Shown here piece by piece: positions 38,469-45,289 of a stretch of 64,000 bases of DNA. The notes below the pieces were generated by a model that was not told where the DNA came from, ran no database searches, and worked only from the letters and a program-made list of their open reading frames with translations. Position 1 is the first letter of the stretch. Each line of letters opens with the position of its first letter. Position numbers and translations under genes: made by a program. This stretch comes from Flavobacterium luteolum. GTDB taxonomy: Bacteria; Bacteroidota; Bacteroidia; Flavobacteriales; Flavobacteriaceae. The DNA is taken from assembly GCF_027111275.1 (NCBI RefSeq), contig NZ_CP114286.1, positions 4,450,501-4,514,500 of the forward strand, given 5' to 3'.

Positions 38469-38534
38469 AGCCACAGATTACAGGATTAGCACTGATTTAA
38501 AATCATTTTAATCTTGTAATCTGTGGCTTTTTTA
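38469..38534 (+). terminator. Strong 20-bp stem terminator behind the histone-like gene
   Basis: Bases 38469-38488 (AGCCACAGATTACA...) pair with 38509-38528 over 20 positions with one mismatch and a 20-base loop, followed by TTTTTTATT. The stem sequence resembles the dispersed aatctgtggct palindromes I recall from Flavobacterium genomes, so it may be both repeat and terminator. Confidence 0.85.
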
Positions 38535-38566
38535 TTCAAAAGTTTTTTCATCTCACATCTCACATT

Positions 38567-39040
38567 TCAAATCTCACCATCATTCAGTTTTTGCTTTTTT
38601 TTCTGCATGGCAAGTTTATCTATTTTCTGGAGAAATTCGGGGTCAAATTCGGAGTAAGCTCTTAATCGGTATTTCTCATCTCTAATTTTCATTACCAGAC
38701 GTATTTTCTGAACCATCAGCCAGATCGGTTCGTATCTTTTATGTCCAAGTAAATATTGAATTTTAAGAATCGACATTTTTCTATGCGAAAGCGTCATCAA
38801 TTCAATGCAGATCATCCAATAACGAATAGGAAGATTAGAATTTTCCATTACAGTTCCAGAGCGAAGACTAGTACGGCTGCCACATTTTCTACATTGAAAT
38901 TTTAAATCATTTTGTCTGAAAGAATGTACGTCGTGCCCGCATTTCCTGCACAAAAGCCCGTTTTCTAAACGCTTGTTTTTGAGCTCTTCAATACAGGTTG
39001 CTTCGTCAGAATATTTTTCGAAATAAGCGCGTAATTCCAT
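38567..39040 (-). CDS. Stand-alone IS1595-type transposase zinc-ribbon protein (no DDE domain)
   Basis: A 157-residue protein whose N-terminal half matches the zinc-ribbon of IS1595/ISXO2-type transposases: CRKCGHDVHSFRQNDLKFQCRKCGSRTSLRSGTVMENSNLP, giving two CxxC knuckles. The following helices (RYWMICIELMTLSHRKMSILKIQYLLGHKRYEPIWLMVQKIRLVM) also fit the transposase N-terminal region. It then ends with a basic tail where the ISXO2-like DDE nuclease should begin. I see no terminal inverted repeats or target duplication around it. It is either a truncated remnant or a domesticated DNA-binding protein; the clean frame favours retention. Confidence 0.75.
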   Translation of the reverse strand: MELRAYFEKYSDEATCIEELKNKRLENGLLCRKCGHDVHSFRQNDLKFQCRKCGSRTSLRSGTVMENSNLPIRYWMICIELMTLSHRKMSILKIQYLLGHKRYEPIWLMVQKIRLVMKIRDEKYRLRAYSEFDPEFLQKIDKLAMQKKKQKLNDGEI

Positions 39041-39324
39041 TTATTCAGTTCCTTGTTAACATTTCGAAATATAGATTATTTTAAAAGAACCGAATAACAA
39101 TTTATATAAAAATAGAAAGGTTTTTTGTGATTTCTTGAATAGGGAGATTTCTAGAAAAAGATTGTTTCTATTTTAGAAGAGCCTCAGAGAGACGAAATAT
39201 GTATAGAAAGAAATAGCGTAAAGGAATAAAGTTCCAGAGGAGTGGCAGATTTTATAATAGGTCTAAAAAATAAAAAGGAATATTCAAGAGCTGAATATTC
39301 CTTTTTATCAGGGGCAAAATTGTG
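39041..39324. other. Non-coding spacer between zinc-ribbon and roadblock-like genes
   Basis: A 284-base AT-rich spacer. The only clear structure is the terminator at 39272-39306. I see no transposon ends or further transposase fragments that would complete the neighbouring IS1595-type gene. Confidence 0.5.
39272..39306 (-). terminator. Terminator of the roadblock-like gene
   Basis: AAAAAGGAATATTCA (39272-39286) pairs perfectly with TGAATATTCCTTTTT (39292-39306); on the minus strand it follows the stop codon at 39325 and ends in a T-run. Confidence 0.88.
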
Positions 39325-39702
39325 TTATAATTTAGCTGCGATCTCTTTTTTATACTTATTAAGGATAGATTTTGTCATACCTAAATTAGCTTTAGTTGAG
39401 TCTACCGCTAAGTAAATAAAGTATTCCTGATTGTCAGAAACATCAATAATGTGAATTTGAGAACTTAAGGTGATCATGATATTATCAATAACCTGACCCT
39501 TTAATCCTAGAGCTTTAATAGCATTCATTTTTGCTTTAACTACTTCAAGGTTGTATGCAGATGCCAATTCTGGATCAAAATCTGCGACAACAGACTGAGA
39601 ATAATAGGACATACCGCTCGCGATTTCAGCTACCGAAACGGCAATAAAACCTGGGACGTTCTTTTTTAGGTCTTCCCCAAATTGCGTTAAAAAATCAGAC
39701 AT
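39325..39702 (-). CDS. Roadblock/LC7-like small protein
   Basis: A 125-residue cytoplasmic protein. Its layout resembles roadblock/LC7 (MglB-like) domains: an N-terminal helix, a strand (IAVSVAEIASGMSYYS), the segment VVADFDPELASAYNLEVVKAKMNAIKALGLKG with a helix after an Asp-Pro-Glu motif, paired strands (NIMITLSSQIHIIDVSDNQEYFIYLAVD) and the closing NLGMTKSILNKYKKEI. Such domains often regulate small Ras-like GTPases, but no GTPase gene lies next to it. It is flanked by terminators on both sides and so is probably monocistronic. Assignment is by pattern only. Confidence 0.6.
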   Translation of the reverse strand: MSDFLTQFGEDLKKNVPGFIAVSVAEIASGMSYYSQSVVADFDPELASAYNLEVVKAKMNAIKALGLKGQVIDNIMITLSSQIHIIDVSDNQEYFIYLAVDSTKANLGMTKSILNKYKKEIAAKL

Positions 39703-39904
39703 AATGTTAGAATTTTAAATGTTGTAAATAAGATTGAATTGTTTTGGATAAAGGCAAAATTAGGGATACAATATTATTTAATTATCCGTAATATGTACCT
39801 TTTTTTATACAATAATTAAAAAATAACATAAGTCTTCTAAAACTAGTTTTTTGTTATTTTAAACTGAATTTGTTTTTTGTTTTGAAAATGAAATATTTAA
39901 ACTG

Positions 39905-39950
39905 AAAATGCTTCTGAAAAAGCACTGTTGTGCCATTTCAAAAGCATTTT
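39905..39950 (-). terminator. Stem-loop after the nitroreductase gene
   Basis: AAAATGCTTCTGAAA (39905-39919) pairs with TTTCAAAAGCATTTT (39936-39950) with one mismatch, with a small inner CAC/GTG stem. On the minus strand it lies 23 bases past the nitroreductase stop and ends in TTTTCAGTTT. Confidence 0.7.
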
Positions 39951-39972
39951 TATTTAAGCAAAAATTAATTTT

Positions 39973-40605
39973 TTACTTGATTTCTGTTATAAATTCTTCT
40001 TGAGCAGTTCTTACTTTTTTAAGATTTACCAACCAGTCATTTGCATCATCTCTATAACCAAGAGGTAAAATTAAAACGCTTTTTAGACCAAGTTCGCCTA
40101 AACCTAAAAGTTTATCTACTTCAGCAGGAATAAATCCTTCCATTGGAGTTGAATCTACTTGCTGTTCGGCAGCAGCAGCGATTGCAATACCAAACGAAAT
40201 ATAAGCTTGTTTTGCAGCATGGTTAGCATGCCATTCTTGTCCAAGAGGCTCGTACATTCCCCAAAGTCTTTGTTTGTACTCGTCCATTGCATCAGCAGGA
40301 ATTCCTCTTTCAGCAATTGTTTTGTCAAATACAGTAGAGATTTTCTCTAAATTATAACCATCCCAAGCAGCCCAAACCAAAACGTGAGAAGCATCAGTAA
40401 CTTGGCTTTGGTCGAAACTTACCGCTCTAAGTTTTTCTTTAACTTCTTGGTTTGTAATAACAAAAATTTTATAAGGCTGTAAACCAGAAGAAGAAGGAGC
40501 TAGCTTTGCAGCTTCAAGAATATAATCTACTTTTTCTTGCGGAACCGCTTGTCCGTTCATTTTTTTTGTAGCGTAACGCCACTTTAGTGCATCTATTAAG
40601 GCCAT
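39973..40605 (-). CDS. Nitroreductase-family NAD(P)H-dependent oxidoreductase
   Basis: An FMN-dependent oxidoreductase of the NfsB/DrgA type, 210 residues from the chosen start. Motifs: LKWRYATKKMNGQAVPQEKVDYILEAAKLAPSSSGLQPYKIFVI (FMN phosphate site and dimer region), PMEGFIPAEVDKLLGLGELGLKSVLILPLGYRDD near the C-terminus. It would reduce nitroaromatics, quinones or flavins. I start it at 40605 (MALIDALKWRY) because TACATTTG, a -7-type box, lies at 40633-40640 on the minus strand, across the alternative start at 40635. It is divergent from an HxlR regulator, the common arrangement for such redox enzymes. Confidence 0.92.
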   Translation of the reverse strand: MALIDALKWRYATKKMNGQAVPQEKVDYILEAAKLAPSSSGLQPYKIFVITNQEVKEKLRAVSFDQSQVTDASHVLVWAAWDGYNLEKISTVFDKTIAERGIPADAMDEYKQRLWGMYEPLGQEWHANHAAKQAYISFGIAIAAAAEQQVDSTPMEGFIPAEVDKLLGLGELGLKSVLILPLGYRDDANDWLVNLKKVRTAQEEFITEIK

Positions 40606-40632
40606 TTTTTTTAAATTGATTAAAATTGTATT

Positions 40633-40640
40633 CAAATGTA
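40633..40640 (-). promoter_or_regulatory. -7 promoter box of the nitroreductase gene
   Basis: TACATTTG on the minus strand matches TAnnTTTG exactly and would start transcription near 40627, giving a leader of about 20 bases before the ATG at 40605. No clean TTTG -33 element is seen at the right distance, so an activator or a degenerate -33 box may be used. Confidence 0.5.
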
Positions 40641-40714
40641 AAAAAACTTAAGTGTATTTTTGTCATCAGATTACCAAAAGTAACTGTAACATCGAGGTAA
40701 CTTACTAACAGAAT

Positions 40715-41071
40715 ATGATAAAAGAACCAATACACGATAAAAAATCGTGCAATCAGCATATTATGGCAGTGCATGACGCCATGTATATTTTAAACGGAAG
40801 ATGGAAAATTTCTATTATAGCATCTTTATGCTTCAATACATTGAGGTTTACCGACTTATTAAGAGAAGTGGAAGGCATTTCTGGAAAAATGCTTAGCAGG
40901 GAATTAAAAAATCTAGAAGAAAATCAGTTGGTTACAAGAACTGTTCTCAATACACAGCCTGTTACGGTTGAGTATGAGTTAACAGAATACGGACATACTT
41001 TAAAAGAAGTGATAGATTCTCTAGCAAAATGGGGACACAACCACAGAAAGAAAATTACAGGAAAAGATTAG
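40715..41071 (+). CDS. HxlR-family winged-helix transcriptional regulator
   Basis: A 118-residue regulator with the HxlR hallmark: a conserved Cys near the N-terminus (KKSCNQHIMAVHDAMYILNGRWKISII), then a winged helix (FTDLLREVEGISGKMLSRELKNLEENQLVTR) and TEYGHTLKEVIDSLAKWGHNH at the end. HxlR proteins often sense electrophiles or quinones and control a divergent oxidoreductase. Here the divergent partner is the nitroreductase, with a 109-base shared spacer. The stop codon overlaps that of the convergent MarR gene. Confidence 0.93.
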   Translation: MIKEPIHDKKSCNQHIMAVHDAMYILNGRWKISIIASLCFNTLRFTDLLREVEGISGKMLSRELKNLEENQLVTRTVLNTQPVTVEYELTEYGHTLKEVIDSLAKWGHNHRKKITGKD

Positions 41072-41547
41072 TCTTTGTCTTTTAGTTCAATTGCTTTTTG
41101 AAAAAAGCTTTGACGCGTCAAATTATCTTCTGCTTCTTCAATTGCTCGAAGAAGGTTATTTTGAGGATTGGTAATTTCGTTTAAAGCTTTTGCCATAATC
41201 GCCCAAACCGGTTGCATTTTAGAAACCAATTCTTTTCCTTTTACAGTTAAGATAATCAATCTTTTGCGTTCGTCTTGTTTGTCTTTTTTAGAACTGATAA
41301 GTTTTTCTTTTTCTAATTCCTTTAATAAACTGATGGTTGAAGGATGGCTATAACCAATTTCGCTGGCAATTTCGACCACACTCAGCATTTCTTTTACATG
41401 CAGAGTGTAGATTACGGGGAACCATTTCGGTTCAAAATCAATATTAAAATAAGAATAAATCTGTGCTCCGTCTTTACGTAATTGTTCGCTAAGGCGCTGT
41501 AAGCGAGTTGATATGGCCAAAATGCCAATTTCGTCAATTATATTCAT
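41068..41547 (-). CDS. MarR-family transcriptional regulator
   Basis: A 159-residue winged-helix regulator from the chosen start at 41547 (MNIIDEIGILAIS), which begins two bases after the GNAT stop; an upstream Met would overlap the GNAT gene. Core motif: MLSVVEIASEIGYSHPSTISLLKELEKEKLISSKKDKQDERKRLIILTVKGKELV, with the recognition helix and the wing containing DERKR. It is the second gene of a two-gene operon and probably represses that operon through the palindrome at 42065-42082. The small-molecule ligand is unknown. Confidence 0.92.
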   Translation of the reverse strand: MNIIDEIGILAISTRLQRLSEQLRKDGAQIYSYFNIDFEPKWFPVIYTLHVKEMLSVVEIASEIGYSHPSTISLLKELEKEKLISSKKDKQDERKRLIILTVKGKELVSKMQPVWAIMAKALNEITNPQNNLLRAIEEAEDNLTRQSFFQKAIELKDKD

Positions 41548-41549
41548 TG

Positions 41550-42035
41550 CTATGGATTTAAGTTTAAATGACAAAAAACGTTGTCGGGTTTCATTAACGG
41601 AAAATCTACAGGAAGTGCTTCTTTTTGTATGGTAATAAAATTGTTCTTTTCGTAAAAGCGTAAAGCCGCCTGCAAAATAGAAACCGTTCCTAAGTATAAG
41701 TCTTGAATTCCATTTTCTTTACTGTATTTAATCAACTCTTCTAGTAAATGCTGTGCAATATTGAACTCTTTTCCTCGAAATTCTTTCTTTACAAACATTT
41801 TTCTGATAGCTCCGCCTTCTTTACTAAATTTTACGAGAGCAATAGTTCCAACAAGTTTTTCGTCTATAAACGCACCCAGAAAAATCCCGCCTGGCTTATA
41901 GTAAAAGTTTGCAATATCCTGTAAATCGGGTTGATCTTCTAAAGTAATAGGAACATTAAATTCCTTTTGCTGAATGTTTAAAATCAAATCTACGATCTGG
42001 TTTTCGTACTCATTTTGTATGGGCTGAATCTGCAT
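41550..42035 (-). CDS. GNAT-family N-acetyltransferase
   Basis: A 161-residue GNAT enzyme transferring an acetyl group from acetyl-CoA to an amine. Visible motifs: FLGAFIDEKLVGTIALVKFSKEGGAIRKMFVKKEFRGKEFNIAQHLLEELIKYSKENGIQDLYLGTV, with the acetyl-CoA-binding loop degenerate (KKEFRGKEFN instead of the usual R/QxxGxG/A). The C-terminal ALRFYEKNNF is typical. First gene of a GNAT-MarR operon with its own promoter and operator; the MarR partner may sense the substrate or product. Confidence 0.9.
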   Translation of the reverse strand: MQIQPIQNEYENQIVDLILNIQQKEFNVPITLEDQPDLQDIANFYYKPGGIFLGAFIDEKLVGTIALVKFSKEGGAIRKMFVKKEFRGKEFNIAQHLLEELIKYSKENGIQDLYLGTVSILQAALRFYEKNNFITIQKEALPVDFPLMKPDNVFCHLNLNP

Positions 42036-42061
42036 GGTATTTCAAAAATTAAATAACAGTA

Positions 42062-42093
42062 CAAAACTACGTAGTTGACTACATATATGCAAG
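42062..42093 (-). promoter_or_regulatory. Promoter of the GNAT-MarR operon
   Basis: On the minus strand CTTG (42090-42093), a 20-base spacer and TAGTTTTG (42062-42069) match the Bacteroidota TTTG/TAnnTTTG pattern with one mismatch. Transcription would start near 42055, about 20 bases upstream of the GNAT start codon at 42035. Confidence 0.6.
42065..42082. promoter_or_regulatory. Probable MarR operator (palindrome over the -7 box)
   Basis: AACTACGTAGTT (42065-42076) is a perfect 12-base palindrome, and GTAGT/ACTAC (42071-42082) forms a second overlapping dyad. The site covers the -7 box and the spacer of the GNAT-MarR promoter, where a bound dimer would block transcription, fitting autoregulation. 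Confidence 0.6.
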
Positions 42094-42096
42094 AAA

Positions 42097-42120
42097 AAAA
42101 CTGCCGAACTCAGCAGTTTT
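42097..42120 (-). terminator. Terminator of the secreted hypothetical protein gene
   Basis: On the minus strand AAAACTGC, an 8-base loop, GCAGTTTT and a further T-run (TTTCTT) form a short intrinsic terminator about 40 bases after the stop at 42162. Confidence 0.8.
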
Positions 42121-42161
42121 AAGTGTTTTTTATGATTTATTACAATTTTTTATTTCTGATT

Positions 42162-42755
42162 TTATTCTTTAATTAATACAATAACAGCTTTATATCCTGT
42201 TCCAACATTCCATTCGCTTGATGAAATAACCTGGCCTTTATCATCATAAACCTTGAATTCGGCTGTATTTGGAGAAGCAAAACCTTCGTTTAAAGCTTCA
42301 ATATCAATTTTATTAATTCCTTTTTCCAAGTTTATTTTGACGCTTTTAAAATCTCCGTTCAAAAAGACTTCAGGCTCAATAACTTTATCGTTCAAATATA
42401 CTTTTACTTTATCGCCATCTACAAAAGCGGCATCACGATACATAATAGTTGAAGTAACCGCAGTTGTGTTGAAATTGCCTAAGAATTGATTTCTTCTATA
42501 AAATATCCCTTCAACATTAGCTTCTGGCTTATATAGGTTTGTGTTTTTAAATAATTCATCTGGATTAACCTGTAATGGTGCAGGCTTCTCTATAGGCGCT
42601 GGCGGATTTTCTTTCGGAGCAGCTTCTGCTGGCGGAATAACTTCTTTTACTGGAGATTTTTTTGCCGGAATCGATTTGAATTTATTATCAAGTTCTTGAG
42701 CAAAACTATGCAGTGAAAAGGAAGCAAAGGCAATTATAAAAAATACTTTTTTCAT
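42162..42755 (-). CDS. Exported protein of unknown function with Pro-rich linker
   Basis: A 197-residue protein I do not recognise. It has a clear signal peptide (MKKVFFIIAFASFSLHSFAQ), a Pro/Ala/Lys-rich linker (about 30-70) and a C-terminal all-beta domain (about 80-197; FLGNFNTTAVTSTIMYRDAAFVDGDKVKVYLNDKVIEPEV, KINLEKGINKIDIEALNEG, KVYDDKGQVISSSEWN) that looks like an immunoglobulin-type or calcium-free beta sandwich. The linker may span periplasm or cell wall. Monocistronic, divergent from the nitronate monooxygenase gene, with its own terminator. The reading frame looks genuine by codon use and signal peptide. Confidence 0.8.
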   Translation of the reverse strand: MKKVFFIIAFASFSLHSFAQELDNKFKSIPAKKSPVKEVIPPAEAAPKENPPAPIEKPAPLQVNPDELFKNTNLYKPEANVEGIFYRRNQFLGNFNTTAVTSTIMYRDAAFVDGDKVKVYLNDKVIEPEVFLNGDFKSVKINLEKGINKIDIEALNEGFASPNTAEFKVYDDKGQVISSSEWNVGTGYKAVIVLIKE

Positions 42756-42998
42756 GTTTTTATACTATTAATCTTGTGTGGTATTGATTAAAAAAATTAG
42801 ATGCATCATAATCTTTTATATATAAACATTTTATGAAACCAAATATTGCATCGTTAAGATTTTTTTGTCGAAAAATTAACTTCTTTGCGAGTAAAAATCT
42901 AATATTTTCTGCCGAAACTGACTTATCTTTATGTTCTCTTGAAGTTTTGAAGATTCTATCTTTTAAAAGATTCTCTTCAAACAATAAAATCAAATATC

Positions 42999-44063
42999 AT
43001 GGAATGGAAAAATGTTTTGACTGATTTATTTAAAACGGATTATCCGATAATACAAGCGCCAATGTTAGGCGTTACAACTCCAGAAATGGTTGCGGCTGCA
43101 AGTAATGCTGGAGTTTTGGGATCATTGGCATTAGGCGATCTTCCCGCAGAAAAATGCATCGAATTAATTAGGGCTACAAAGAAATTAACCAATAAACCTT
43201 TTGCCGTGAATATTTTTGTTCACGCAATAGATCCAATTACACCAAAATTGGAAGCCGATTATGCTAAAACGAAAAATCATCTGGAAAAGTTTGCTGAGAA
43301 AACGGGGATTAAAGCCGATTTTCCACCTATAAACGAAATCAAACTCACTGATTATCACGATCAGATTGAAGCTATCTTATTGGAAAACTGCAATATCGTA
43401 AGTTTTACTTTTGGAAATTTGGATAACGAAAGTATTTTGACTTTAAAAGAAAATAAAGTGCTTTTAATTGGAACCTGTACTTCGGTTCAAGAGGCTATTG
43501 TATTGGAAAATAGTGGCATTGATATTATTTGTGTACAAGGTATTGAAGCAGGAGGCCATCGCGGAAGTTTTCTAGAAGAAACCATTCCGCAGATTGGAGG
43601 ATTATCGTTGCTTTCTCAGGTAGCCGAAACTGTAAATACGCCCGTTATTTATGCTGGCGGAATTTATAACGCAAAAACGTTGCTAGCATCTAAAACTTTG
43701 GGCGCAGATGGTTTCCAGATTGGAAGTTTGCTTTTAGGATCTGCTGAAAGTGCCTTGCAGGATTTTGAAAAGCACCGTCTTAGAAATTTAAAAGAAAATG
43801 AAATTGTATTAACCAAAAGTTTTACAGGAAGATACGCGCGCGGAATTCGAAATGCTTTTATAAAAGAAATTGAAAATTCTGAGTTTGTGCTACCGTATCC
43901 GTATCAAAATAAACTGACTGCGGAGTTGAGAAAAACAGCAAAACTGGAACAAAAGACTGATTTTGTTAGTATTTGGACCGGACAGTCAATTGGCAGTTAT
44001 AGTGAAGTTTCAACTGAAATTATTATCCGAAACTTAATAGAAGAAACAGAAAATTTTGTCTGA
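42999..44063 (+). CDS. Nitronate monooxygenase (2-nitropropane dioxygenase family)
   Basis: A 354-residue FMN-dependent TIM-barrel enzyme that oxidises alkyl nitronates. Motifs: PIIQAPMLGVTTPEMVAAASNAGVLGSLALG at the N-terminus, PFAVNIFVH, IICVQGIEAGGHRGSF containing the family catalytic His, TPVIYAGGIYNAKTLLASKTLGADGFQIGSLLLG for FMN phosphate binding, and FTGRYARGIRNAFI near the end. It detoxifies propionate-3-nitronate and related compounds (family knowledge). It is a single gene; a dispersed repeat follows it. Confidence 0.94.
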   Translation: MEWKNVLTDLFKTDYPIIQAPMLGVTTPEMVAAASNAGVLGSLALGDLPAEKCIELIRATKKLTNKPFAVNIFVHAIDPITPKLEADYAKTKNHLEKFAEKTGIKADFPPINEIKLTDYHDQIEAILLENCNIVSFTFGNLDNESILTLKENKVLLIGTCTSVQEAIVLENSGIDIICVQGIEAGGHRGSFLEETIPQIGGLSLLSQVAETVNTPVIYAGGIYNAKTLLASKTLGADGFQIGSLLLGSAESALQDFEKHRLRNLKENEIVLTKSFTGRYARGIRNAFIKEIENSEFVLPYPYQNKLTAELRKTAKLEQKTDFVSIWTGQSIGSYSEVSTEIIIRNLIEETENFV

Positions 44064-44100
44064 AATTTCAGTTTAGAAATGATTCAAAAACGTACTATTT

Positions 44101-44150
44101 GTCATTTCGACGAAGGAGAAATCTTCACGAGAAACTCGACAAAGATTTGT
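44101..44150. repeat. Dispersed GTCATTTCGAC-type repeat
   Basis: The sequence starting TGTCATTTCGACGAAGGAGA and ending near ACTCGACAAAGA matches, from memory, a short palindromic repeat widely scattered in Flavobacterium intergenic DNA. Internal TCGA motifs at both ends allow a hairpin. It lies 38 bases after the nitronate monooxygenase gene. Confidence 0.6.
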
Positions 44151-44277
44151 GATTTTTTTTAAATTATTTAAAGAATGAAAAATAATTAATTGGAGTTCTT
44201 TTTTGTATCTATTTGTAAGGTAAGTTATTGAATAGTAATATTTTGTATATTAGTTGTTCAATTAAATAAGCCCAAAT

Positions 44278-45189
44278 ATGAATAGGTTAAGTTTTATCTT
44301 TTTCCTTTTTGCATTCAGTGCTTTTGCTCAGGGAAATAAAATCGATTCGGTTATTAAGAAACAGATTGAAGAGTACAATTCTTCATTTGCCAGTGCTTTT
44401 ATAAAAGGAAGTAGGGGCGATTTGGTAAAAGCTTACACCGATCAAACCATATTTATGCCAGAGCATAGTAGACAGCGAGTGGGAAGAAAAGCGATTGAAG
44501 ACTTTTACAAACAATGGCTTACTCAGGCAAAAATTGTTTCTTACGAAAGAAAAAATCTGGAATTACAAGATTTTGGAAACTATATTCTGGAAATTGGAAC
44601 TTTTGATGAAACCTTAAATCTAACCGAACAAAATCCATTCTCATATATTGGAAAATATGCGGTTTTATGGAAAAAACCTTCGCAAAGAAGTCTTCCTTTA
44701 ACAATTGCTGCTGAAATATGGGGCTCATCAAGCAATTTTGATGATAGAAATATTCCTAATATTGATGATTCTTCTGTTCCAGAAACAGAAGTTTATAGCG
44801 TCTCAGACAAATTAGCATCAGAGATTAAAGAGCGAAATAAAACCATTAAAGAGTTCGTTCAAAATAGGCAAGGAGCAGAACATGCTAAAATGTTTATGCC
44901 AGATGCCATGTACCTAACATATTATACTCCGATTCTTTCTGGTGAAAAGGAAATAACAGACTATTTTATAGAACATGAAAAACCCGGAACATTAAGTATA
45001 GATAAGATTTCGATTCTGACTTCTGGAATCATCTATGCTAGAACAGCAATTATAGAATTTGGTTTTTATAGTGTGGATTGGCATGATGGTGAAAATCACG
45101 GAAACGTAAAAGGAAAAAGCATGAACGTTTGGAAAAAAGATAATGACGGAACATTACTGCTTTTTCGCCAAATCGTAAATCATGATTAA
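44278..45189 (+). CDS. Exported protein with two SnoaL/DUF4440-like domains
   Basis: A 303-residue exported protein (signal ends SAFAQG). Two NTF2-superfamily cone-shaped domains are visible: residues about 22-150 (IEEYNSSFASAFIKGSRGDLVKAYTDQTIFMPEHSRQRVGRKAIEDFYKQW) and about 180-303 (FVQNRQGAEHAKMFMPDAMYLTYYTPILSGEKEITDYF...MNVWKKDNDGTLLLFRQIVN). Such domains bind small hydrophobic ligands or act as isomerases/hydrolases; no catalytic residue set is evident. The tandem arrangement suggests an internal duplication. A single gene; substrate unknown. Confidence 0.8.
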   Translation: MNRLSFIFFLFAFSAFAQGNKIDSVIKKQIEEYNSSFASAFIKGSRGDLVKAYTDQTIFMPEHSRQRVGRKAIEDFYKQWLTQAKIVSYERKNLELQDFGNYILEIGTFDETLNLTEQNPFSYIGKYAVLWKKPSQRSLPLTIAAEIWGSSSNFDDRNIPNIDDSSVPETEVYSVSDKLASEIKERNKTIKEFVQNRQGAEHAKMFMPDAMYLTYYTPILSGEKEITDYFIEHEKPGTLSIDKISILTSGIIYARTAIIEFGFYSVDWHDGENHGNVKGKSMNVWKKDNDGTLLLFRQIVNHD

Positions 45190-45254
45190 CTTTTAAGTTT
45201 ATTCAGAATAATGTTTATTTTATCTGTTTGTTGTTAATTGCTGATAATTTTCTA

Positions 45255-45262
45255 TAATTTTG
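45255..45262 (+). promoter_or_regulatory. -7 promoter box of the TPR-LuxR regulator gene
   Basis: TAATTTTG fits TAnnTTTG; a TTTG lies 24 bases upstream (45227-45230), slightly too far. A start site near 45269 would exclude a TTG start at 45260 and supports ATG 45290. Confidence 0.4.
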
Positions 45263-45289
45263 CCTCCATCTTTATCATTTTTACACACG

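Noticed and set aside
38567..39040. Complete insertion sequence
   Set aside because: Only the zinc-ribbon half of the transposase is present, with no DDE domain and no visible terminal inverted repeats or target-site duplication.
42760..42993. Minus-strand ORF of 77 residues upstream of the hypothetical exported protein
   Set aside because: Composition is typical of translated AT-rich spacer, it occupies the promoter region of two divergent genes, and it has no recognisable motif.
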